64,000 bases of DNA from Myxococcales bacterium (GTDB lineage Bacteria > Myxococcota_A > Polyangia > Haliangiales > Haliangiaceae), in the NCBI GenBank assembly GCA_016717005.1, contig JADJUF010000022.1, positions 1-64,000 of the forward strand, given 5' to 3'. Below, piece after piece: positions 56,469 through 64,000 of this stretch. The translations under genes and the position numbers were made by a program. The notes beneath the pieces were generated by a model. That model saw only the letters and a program-made list of their open reading frames with translations. It was not told where the DNA came from and did not search any database. Position 1 is the stretch's first letter. Every line of letters begins with the position of its first letter.

Positions 56469-59243
56469 ATGGTTCCGGGCGACGACGAACCTGGTGATGG
56501 AGCGGACAGCACCGTCGACATGCCGGTGCCGCCCCGCCGCCGGCGCGCGGGCAGCGAGCCGCTCGCGCCCGGCACGACGATCGGGCGCTACGTGGTCGAG
56601 GGTCCGCTCGGCTACGGTGGCATGAGCACGGTCTACCGCGCGTTCGATCCCGAGCTCGGGCGCCGGGTCGCGGTCAAGCTCCTGCGCGTGGGCGGGCGCG
56701 GGGCCGAGGGCATCGCGCTGCGGCGCGCGCGGCTGATGCGCGAGGCCCACGCGCTGGCGCAGCTCGCGCACCCCAACGTGGTCGCGGTCCACGACGCCGG
56801 CGTCCACGGCGAGCAGGTGTTCGTCGCGATGGAGCTGATCGAGGGCGAGACCCTGCGCGCGTGGCTCGACGCGCGCGCGCGCAGCCGCGCGGCGATCCTG
56901 GCGGCGTTCGGCGACGTCGGCCGCGGGCTCGCGGCCGCGCACGCCGCCGGCATCGTCCACCGCGACGTCAAGCCCGACAACGCCGTGGTCGGGCGCGACG
57001 GCCGCGTGCGCGTGCTCGACTTCGGCCTGGCGCGGTTCGGCGACAGCCTCGGCGAGCGCAGCCCCGATCCCGACCGCGAGGTCACGCTCGACGAGGCCGA
57101 GCTGCGCGGGCCGAGCTCGGCGCCGCTGACCCAGGCCGGCCTGGTGGTCGGCACACCGAGCTACATGTCGCCCGAGCAGCACCTCGGCGTGACCACCGGC
57201 CCGGCCGGGGATCAGTGGAGCTTCTGCGCGTCGCTGTGGGAGGCGCTCTACGGCGAGCCGCCGTTCGGCCGCGGCGGGCTCGACGAGATCCGTCGCCGGG
57301 TCGTGGCCGAGCCGCCGCCACCACCCCGCGCGGCCCGGGTGCCGCGGCGCCTCGAGCAGGTCCTGCGCCGCGGGCTGGCGATCGCCGCCGCCGATCGCTG
57401 GCCGTCGATGCCGGCGCTGGTCGCGCAGCTCGAGCGGCTGCAGCGCCCGCGCCGCTGGCCGCTGGTGGTCGCGGGCGCCGCGGTCGTGGTCGCGGTCGTC
57501 GGCTGGCAGTGGGCGCGGGCGCGCCACCCCGACGCGCCGGCGTGCGCCGAGCCCGCGGCGCTGTTGACCGGCGCGTGGGACCCGACGATCAGCGCGACGA
57601 TCGAGCGCGCGTTCATCGCGACCGACGCGGCCTACGCTGCCACCACGTTCGCGCGGGTCCGCGACCAGCTCGACGACGTCGCCCTGGCCTGGCGCCGCGG
57701 CCACCACGACGCCTGCACGGCCACCCGGGTCCGGCGCGAGCAGTCGACCGCGACGATGGAGCTGCGGATGGCGTGCCTGGCCAGCCGTCGCCGCGAGCTG
57801 GCCGCGTTGACCGAGGTGCTGGCCCACGCCGATCGCGACGTGCTCGAGCACGCGGTCGCGGCCTCGGCCGGCCTGACCAGCCCCGACACCTGCGCCGACG
57901 TCGAGGGCCTGCGCCGCGACGCACGCTCGCCGCCGGCCGGGGCCCAGGCCGAGGTCGACGCGATCGGCGGCGGGCTCGACCGCGCGCTCGCGCTGCGCGC
58001 AGCCGGCCGCTACGACGAGGCCCGCGCGGTCGCCGCCGCCGCGCTCGCGCGCGCGCGCCACCTGGCGTGGCCGCCGCTGACCGCCGACGCGCTGTGGCGC
58101 CTGGGCCAGATCGACGTCGATCTCGGCCGCCTCGACGACGCCGCCGCGCACCTCGACGAGGCCAACCTCGTCGCCGAGGCCGCGGGGCGCGACGACGTCG
58201 TGTTCGAGACGCTGCTGGCCCAGCTCGGGCTGATGACCGACGAGCGCGGCGCCGGCGACGTCGGCGCGCGCCTGGCCCGGCGGGCCGAGGCCGTGCTGAT
58301 CAAGATCGGCGACGCGCCGGCCCGCCACGCGCGCCTGGCGCGCAGCCGCAGCGTGCTGGCGATGACCGTCGGCGACACCGCGACCGCGCTGCGCGAGGCC
58401 GAGGACGCGATCGCGGCGGCGACGCGCGCGTTCCCGGCGCACCACCCCGACCTGCTCGGCCTCCGGCGCTGGCACGCGAGCGTCCTCGATCGCGCCGGGC
58501 GCCCGGCCGAGGCCATCGTCGAGCTGCGCCAGGTCGTCGCCGAGCTGCGCCTGGCGCTCGGCGACGATCACCCCGAGCTGGCCCGCGCGCTCTTGTCGCT
58601 CAGCATCCTGGCCGGCGACCTGCTCGACTACGACGAGGCGGAGCGGACCGCGCGCGAGGCCCTGCGCATCCGCGTCGTCGCGCTCGGCGACGACCACCCG
58701 GAGGTCGGGCTGACGCTGACCACGCTCGGCGTCGCGCGCATGTGGCGGGGCGACCGCGCGCAGGCCCGCGCCGACTTCGAGCGCGCGCGCGCGATCTTCG
58801 AGCGCGCCCCCGGCACCCACCACCTGGCGTCGAGCCCGCTGGCGAACCTCGGCGCGCTGGCGCTCGAGGAGCGGGCCTGGGCCGAGGCCGAGCGCCACTA
58901 CCGGGCCGCGCTGGCGATCGACGAGCCCGCGCTCGGGCCCGACCACCCCGACCTCGGGCTCGACCTCAACGGCCTCGCGGCGGCGCTGGTCGAGCAGCGC
59001 GGGCGCGCGACCGAGGCGCTGCCGGTCGTCGCGCGCGCGCTGGCGCTCTTGCGCGGCGAGCCCCGGGCCCTGGCCGAGGGCCAGTTCACGCTCGCGCGCT
59101 GCCTGGTGCTGGTCGGCCGCGACCGCGCGCGCGCGCGCACCCTGGCGCTGGCCGCGCGCGCGTTCTTCGCCCGGGCCCCGGCGGCGCACGCCGACGAGCT
59201 GGCGACGATCGACGCCTGGCTGGCGCGCGCGCCCGGCCGCTGA
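56469..59243 (+). CDS. Ser/Thr protein kinase with TPR sensor domain
   Basis: This is a 924-residue protein. The kinase domain spans residues about 36-315 with the glycine loop GPLGYGGMS near 47, VAVKLL lysine near 69, catalytic HRDVKPDN near 163, DFGLARFG near 181 and an SPEQ block. A membrane segment (WPLVVAGAAVVVAVVGWQWA) near 332 puts the long C-terminus in the periplasm. That part has TPR repeats in the style of kinesin-light-chain/NphA proteins (GDDHPELARALLSLSIL, GDDHPEVGLTLTTLG, GPDHPDLGLDLNGLA). This is the standard myxobacterial Hanks-kinase/TPR layout. TACCAT lies 12 nt before the ATG. Confidence 0.94.
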   Translation: MVPGDDEPGDGADSTVDMPVPPRRRRAGSEPLAPGTTIGRYVVEGPLGYGGMSTVYRAFDPELGRRVAVKLLRVGGRGAEGIALRRARLMREAHALAQLAHPNVVAVHDAGVHGEQVFVAMELIEGETLRAWLDARARSRAAILAAFGDVGRGLAAAHAAGIVHRDVKPDNAVVGRDGRVRVLDFGLARFGDSLGERSPDPDREVTLDEAELRGPSSAPLTQAGLVVGTPSYMSPEQHLGVTTGPAGDQWSFCASLWEALYGEPPFGRGGLDEIRRRVVAEPPPPPRAARVPRRLEQVLRRGLAIAAADRWPSMPALVAQLERLQRPRRWPLVVAGAAVVVAVVGWQWARARHPDAPACAEPAALLTGAWDPTISATIERAFIATDAAYAATTFARVRDQLDDVALAWRRGHHDACTATRVRREQSTATMELRMACLASRRRELAALTEVLAHADRDVLEHAVAASAGLTSPDTCADVEGLRRDARSPPAGAQAEVDAIGGGLDRALALRAAGRYDEARAVAAAALARARHLAWPPLTADALWRLGQIDVDLGRLDDAAAHLDEANLVAEAAGRDDVVFETLLAQLGLMTDERGAGDVGARLARRAEAVLIKIGDAPARHARLARSRSVLAMTVGDTATALREAEDAIAAATRAFPAHHPDLLGLRRWHASVLDRAGRPAEAIVELRQVVAELRLALGDDHPELARALLSLSILAGDLLDYDEAERTAREALRIRVVALGDDHPEVGLTLTTLGVARMWRGDRAQARADFERARAIFERAPGTHHLASSPLANLGALALEERAWAEAERHYRAALAIDEPALGPDHPDLGLDLNGLAAALVEQRGRATEALPVVARALALLRGEPRALAEGQFTLARCLVLVGRDRARARTLALAARAFFARAPAAHADELATIDAWLARAPGR

Positions 59244-59374
59244 CGGCGGCGGCGGCGCCTCGCCCCGTCACGCCCGGCGCCGCAGCACGACGGTGATCGC
59301 GGGCACCGGCCCGCTCGCCGACGCGAACGAGCCGGCGGCGACGACGACCAGCTCGCCACAGCGCCGGCGGCGCC

Positions 59375-59403
59375 TTGACGCCCCGTCGGCGGCGCGGTAC
59401 CCC
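59375..59403 (+). promoter_or_regulatory. Sigma-70-like leaderless promoter of lpdA
   Basis: TTGACG (59375-59380), a 17-nt spacer and TACCCC (59398-59403) lie 6 nt before the ATG at 59410. This is the best-spaced -35/-10 pair among the leaderless promoters in the window. Confidence 0.55.
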
Positions 59404-59409
59404 GGCCGC

Positions 59410-60840
<1,431 letters not shown>

Positions 60841-60857
60841 GCGCGCGACGGCGCGGC

Positions 60858-61075
60858 GTGCGGTCGCAAGCGCGACCCGCGCAGGTCGACCCGCGCGGCG
60901 TGCGGGCGCAGCCGCGACCCGCGCAGGCGCGACCCGCGCGACGTGCGGGCGCAAGCGCGACCCGCGCAGGTCGACCCGCGCGGCGTGCGGGCGCAGCCGC
61001 GACCCGCGCAGGCGCGACCCGCGCGACGTGCGGGCGCAAGCGCGACCCGCGCAGGCGCGACGCGCGCAGGTCGAC
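60858..61075. repeat. 85-bp higher-order tandem repeat
   Basis: Alternating 42- and 43-bp half-units (GTGCGGGCGCAAGCGCGACC type and GTGCGGGCGCAGCCGCGACC type) make 2.5 copies of an 85-bp unit. They fill the 298-bp gap between lpdA and the acetyltransferase gene. No gene is evident. Confidence 0.9.
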
Positions 61076-61126
61076 GCGCAGGCCGACAATGACCCCGCGC
61101 GGTATCGGGGCCGCGGCCGCGAGCGG

Positions 61127-61132
61127 TATCGT
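61127..61132 (+). promoter_or_regulatory. -10-like TATCGT, leaderless
   Basis: TATCGT lies 6 nt before the GTG at 61139. A near copy of the same block (GCGGTATCGGGGCCGCG) is 27 bp upstream. Confidence 0.5.
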
Positions 61133-61138
61133 GGCCGC

Positions 61139-61738
61139 GTGACCCGCACCCGCGTCCGCATCGCCTGGACCACCGCCGGCCTCGAGCTGGTCGCGCTCGA
61201 GCCGACCGCCGGCGAGCTGGCCGCCCACGCCGAGGAGCTCGCGGCCGCGTACAACGATCCGGCCAACGCGACCTTGCTCGGCCACGTCGACGAGCTGACC
61301 CAGGGCGACGTGATCGAGGCCTACGCCGACCTCGCCGACGAGGGCGCGCGCCAGTTCCTGCTGTACGTCGACGGCGCGCTCGCCGGCGACGGCGACCTGC
61401 GCGGGCTCGAGGACCGCGCCGCCGAGTTCGCGTTCCTGATCGGCCGGCCCAACGCCCAGGGCAAGGGCCTGGGCACGCGCTTCGCGCAGATGATCCACGC
61501 GTTCGGCTTCGCGGCCGAGCCGGCGGGCCTCGGGCTCGAGCGGATCTACGCGTCGGTCGTGCCCGACAACGTCGCGTCGCTGCGGGTGTTCGGCAAGCTC
61601 GGCTACCGCGAGGATCACAGCGTCGAGGCCCGGGCCTGGGCCGACGCGCCCGAGGACATCGTCCTGGCGATCGATCGCACGGTCTTTTCGACCCACCACG
61701 CCGCGGCGCTCGCCGAGATCGTGATCGCGGCGCGCTAG
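61139..61738 (+). CDS. GNAT-family N-acetyltransferase
   Basis: This is a 199-residue protein from a GTG at 61139. The acetyl-CoA loop is IGRPNAQGKGLGTRFAQMI, a clear Q/R-x-x-G-x-G/A motif. ERIYASVVPDNVASLRVFGKLGYRE is the typical fourth strand and helix. YNDPANATLLG near the N-terminus resembles the RimJ/RimL-like group. It would acetylate a small molecule or protein N-terminus; the substrate is not predictable. Confidence 0.9.
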   Translation: MTRTRVRIAWTTAGLELVALEPTAGELAAHAEELAAAYNDPANATLLGHVDELTQGDVIEAYADLADEGARQFLLYVDGALAGDGDLRGLEDRAAEFAFLIGRPNAQGKGLGTRFAQMIHAFGFAAEPAGLGLERIYASVVPDNVASLRVFGKLGYREDHSVEARAWADAPEDIVLAIDRTVFSTHHAAALAEIVIAAR

Positions 61739-61743
61739 CGGAC

Positions 61744-61898
61744 CGCGTCAGCGCGCCGACGTTCGATGAGCCAGCGCGCCCGCGTCAGCGCGCCGACGTT
61801 CGATGAGCCAGCGCGCCCGCGTCAGCGCGCCGACGTTCGATGGGCCAGCGCGCCCGCGTCAGCGCGCCGACGTTCGATGGGCCAGCGCGCCCGCGTCA
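61744..61898. repeat. 37-bp tandem repeat derived from the 3' end of the DEAD-box gene
   Basis: Four copies of a 37-bp unit (starting 61744, 61781, 61818, 61855) lead into a fifth partial unit that is the native end of the helicase gene, including its stop codon (61896-61898). Units differ only at A/G in GATGAGCC versus GATGGGCC. Confidence 0.95.
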
Positions 61899-63296
61899 GC
61901 GCGCCGACGCGCGGCCCGGCAGCGCGACCGCGTACGCGCGGAACGAGCGGTTCTTGATCCGGCCGCGGTTGATGCCGGCCAGCGCCCGCGGGCCCTGGGC
62001 CGCGGCGATCGCGACGAAGCTGAGGCGATCGGTGATCGTGATCGGCCCGAGGTCGGCGGCGGCCAGCCCGACCTCGGTGGTGAGCGCCCCGACGATGTCG
62101 CCGGGGCGCAGCTTGTCCTGGCGCCCGCCCTGGATCGCGATCGTGACCCAGCCCGGCGGCGGCGGCCGCGCATCGGTGGCCGCCGGCACCGGCGCCGGCG
62201 CGACCTCGCCCAGCGGGCCCTCGCGCAGGTTCGCGAGCGCGAACCGATCGCTGCGATCGGCCAGGCTGAGCGCGAGCCCCGCGCGGCCCGCGCGGCCGGT
62301 GCGCCCGACCCGGTGGACGAAGACGTCGCGCTCGCGCGGCAGCTCGTAGTTGACGACCGCGCCGAGATCGTCGATGTCGAGGCCGCGCGCGGCGACGTCG
62401 GTCGCGACCACCAGCCGCAGGCTGCCGTGCCTCAAGAGCAAGAGCACGGTGTTGCGGTCGTGCTGATCCATGCCGCCGTGCAGCGCCACCGCGGTGTAGC
62501 CGGCCGCGGTCAGCGCCGCCGCGAGCTGATCGCAGGTCTCGCGCTGGTTGCAGAAGATCACCGCCGAGGTCGGCTGGTGGTGGCCGAGGATGCGCACCAG
62601 CGCCGCCGGCCGCGCCAGGCCCTCGACGTCGTAGAGCGCGTGGGAGATCGGGGCGGTCACGACCGCGGTCGGCGCGGTCACCGCCACCGCGTCCTTCTGG
62701 TAGCTCGCGCTCAGCGCCCGCACCGCGTCGGGGAACGTCGCCGAGAACAGCAGCGTCTGTCGCCGCGGCGGCGTAGCCCGGACGATCTCGCCGACGACCT
62801 CGACGAAGCCCATCTCGAGCATGCGGTCGGCCTCGTCGAGGACGAGCGTCCGGATCGCGCCGAGATCGAGCCGGCCGCGCGCCAGGTGATCGGCGACGCG
62901 CCCGGGCGTGCCGACGACGATGTCGACGCCGTGCTCGAGCTGCGCGCGCTCGCGCTGGATCGAGCTGCCGCCGCTGAGCGTGACGACGCGGGTGTGCGCC
63001 AGCGGCCGGGCCAGCCGGCGCAGCTCCTCGGCCACCTGGGCCGCGAGCTCGCGGGTCGGGCACAGCACCAGCGCGCCGGGGCGGCCCGAGCGCGGCAGCG
63101 TCCGCGCCAGCACCGCGAGGCCGAACGCCGCGGTCTTGCCGGTGCCGGTGCCGGCCTGGCCCAGGACGTCGTGCCCGGCCAGCATCGGCGGCAGCGCCAG
63201 CGCCTGGATCGGCGTCATCTGCTGGTAGTCGAGCCGCGCCAGGTTGGCGAGCTGCGCCGGGTCGAGCGGCAACGTCGAGAAGGACAGGTCGGTCAT
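61896..63296 (-). CDS. dbpA: DEAD-box RNA helicase, DbpA type
   Basis: This is a 466-residue protein. The Q motif FSTLPLDPAQLANLARL...MTPIQALALPP, Walker A GQAGTGTGKT, VLDEADRMLEMGF, SAT (FSATFP) and motif VI HRVGRTGRAGRAG are all present. The C-terminal 75 residues (VTIAIQGGRQDKLRPGDIVGALTTEVGL) are a DbpA-type RNA-binding domain, which in E. coli recognises hairpin 92 of 23S rRNA during 50S assembly. The ATG at 63296 is the start; the open frame upstream is not conserved. TAGGGT 52 nt upstream may be its promoter. Its 3' end is amplified as a 37-bp tandem repeat beyond the stop. Confidence 0.93.
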   Translation of the reverse strand: MTDLSFSTLPLDPAQLANLARLDYQQMTPIQALALPPMLAGHDVLGQAGTGTGKTAAFGLAVLARTLPRSGRPGALVLCPTRELAAQVAEELRRLARPLAHTRVVTLSGGSSIQRERAQLEHGVDIVVGTPGRVADHLARGRLDLGAIRTLVLDEADRMLEMGFVEVVGEIVRATPPRRQTLLFSATFPDAVRALSASYQKDAVAVTAPTAVVTAPISHALYDVEGLARPAALVRILGHHQPTSAVIFCNQRETCDQLAAALTAAGYTAVALHGGMDQHDRNTVLLLLRHGSLRLVVATDVAARGLDIDDLGAVVNYELPRERDVFVHRVGRTGRAGRAGLALSLADRSDRFALANLREGPLGEVAPAPVPAATDARPPPPGWVTIAIQGGRQDKLRPGDIVGALTTEVGLAAADLGPITITDRLSFVAIAAAQGPRALAGINRGRIKNRSFRAYAVALPGRASAR

Positions 63297-63489
63297 GGGG
63301 CTCGCTGGGTGCGCGGCACCGGAGCGTGCACGACGAGGACAGCGGCGCACCCTAGCACCTGCGCCCGGACCGTGGCCCGGCGGACCCGCGCCACCCGCCC
63401 GCCGGGGCGCGCCAGACCCGACCGTTCGGCGCCGCCCATACACTTCCGCGGGCTTGCGGTCGGCCCGAAGGTTGCTGTTCCCGCCCGCC

Positions 63490-63567
63490 ATGACCTTCTA
63501 TGATCGCGTGCTTGAGCCCTTGGCCGTCCTGACCGTGGCGGTGAAGCTGCTGCTGAGCTGCTGGTGA
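63490..63567 (+). CDS. 25-residue hydrophobic peptide ORF
   Basis: MTFYDRVLEPLAVLTVAVKL followed by LLSCW is encoded between two minus-strand genes. It has a short polar N-terminus, one membrane-length hydrophobic stretch and a terminal Cys-Trp. TACACT at 63439-63444 could promote it. No Shine-Dalgarno is seen. It may be a small membrane peptide or chance. Confidence 0.3.
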   Translation: MTFYDRVLEPLAVLTVAVKLLLSCW

Positions 63568-63627
63568 CCGCCGCGCGCGCCCGATCGGCGCGCCACGCCC
63601 CGCTGGCGTGCTGCATCGGCGCCCCCG

Positions 63628-64000
63628 TTACGCTGCGCCGTCGTCGCGCCCGCCGCCGACCCCGAGCAGGTGCTGGCCGGCGCCGTCGACGATGACCCGG
63701 GCCGCGTTGTTGAGCTGGAGCAGCTCGGCCAGGCCGTCGCGATCGTCGACGATCCACCAGGTGCGCTCGGGCCCGAGCTCGACGCCGTGGCGCGGCTGGC
63801 CCAGCTCGGCGCCGCCGGCGACCGCGGCCGCGACCTGGCTCACGACCGCGCCGACCATCGCGGCGTCGGGCTGGCCGCACAGCGCCACCAGATCGGGCGC
63901 GCCGAACTTCCGCAGGCCGCGGGTGTGCAGCGCGTGCGCGCGATCGGTGCGGGCCGAGTCGGTCTCGAACACCACGCGGACCTCGCGCGCGGGGTCGAAC
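63628..64000 (-). CDS. Hypothetical protein, 5' end beyond the window
   Basis: The reading frame is open to the window edge. Codons upstream of the GTG at 63975 still look coding (FDPAREVRVVFETDSARTD), so the gene starts outside. At least 123 residues are visible. LHTRGLRKFGAPDLVALCG and ERTWWIVDDRDGLAELLQL suggest a small soluble alpha/beta protein. I do not recognise the family. It ends with TAA in a Gly/Asp-rich tail. Confidence 0.65.
   Translation of the reverse strand, partial: FDPAREVRVVFETDSARTDRAHALHTRGLRKFGAPDLVALCGQPDAAMVGAVVSQVAAAVAGGAELGQPRHGVELGPERTWWIVDDRDGLAELLQLNNAARVIVDGAGQHLLGVGGGRDDGAA

Noticed and set aside
53760..59189. 1,809-residue minus-strand open frame
   Set aside because: Only its last 303 codons are real (the RimK-like ligase). 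The rest lies antisense to the kinase gene and out of frame with the transglutaminase-like gene.

Overview
This window comes from a very GC-rich genome (roughly 70% or more by eye) whose gene content fits a predatory or soil Myxococcota, most likely near the Haliangiales/Kofleriaceae. The signs are many Asp/Gly/Pro-rich lipoproteins, a Ser/Thr kinase with a TPR tail, an FHA-domain sigma-54 activator, an ECF sigma/FecR-like operon, a MopE-type calcium-motif protein and a large thioester alpha-2-macroglobulin. The assignment is inference from gene content and codon style; there is no rRNA gene here. I saw no tRNA, rRNA or CRISPR array.

Region 1 (1-13.6 kb) is an accessory island. A minus-strand cluster encodes a metallophosphoesterase, a peptidoglycan-binding/NlpC-CHAP-like protein, a giant RHS polymorphic toxin and, directly abutting it, a small candidate immunity gene. 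It is followed by an array of CGATCG repeats, a small-protein/nucleotidyltransferase (AbiEii-like) pair, an IS200/RAYT-type HUH transposase and a truncated Imm1-like immunity gene. Five conserved genes between about 4.3 and 11.5 kb are broken by single-base frameshifts. I found none in conserved genes downstream.

Region 2 (13.7-26.7 kb) holds the FHA/sigma-54 activator, a radical SAM/SPASM enzyme translationally coupled to a zinc-ribbon/membrane/CAYG protein, an acyltransferase, the 2,002-residue alpha-2-macroglobulin and 1.6 kb of palindromic and inverted repeats. Region 3 (26.7-39.1 kb) holds trpS, several lipoproteins, an operon of envelope protein, ECF sigma factor, FecR-like protein and small lipoprotein, recQ, a second zinc-ribbon/CYG protein and an OPT transporter. 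Region 4 (39.1-49.6 kb) holds a 67-bp repeat array, a von Willebrand lipoprotein, two tandem ATP-grasp enzymes with a short-chain dehydrogenase, a glutamine amidotransferase, a 159-bp MITE, mtfA, a CAP-domain lipoprotein and a 2-oxoacid dehydrogenase E1 alpha subunit. Region 5 (49.6-64 kb) holds a tightly packed five-gene envelope operon (inactive transglutaminase/7TM, RimK-like ATP-grasp, TPR, TPR lipoprotein, beta-barrel), a Ser/Thr kinase, dihydrolipoyl dehydrogenase, a GNAT acetyltransferase and a DbpA-type helicase.

Three patterns cut across the annotation. First, many operon-leading genes have a TANNNT hexamer only 6-8 nt before the start codon and no Shine-Dalgarno, which suggests widespread leaderless transcription. 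Second, at least five genes have a partial copy of their own 3' end, including the stop codon, just beyond the stop. Third, two families of palindromic or inverted repeats recur between genes in a genome carrying an HUH transposase of the RAYT type.
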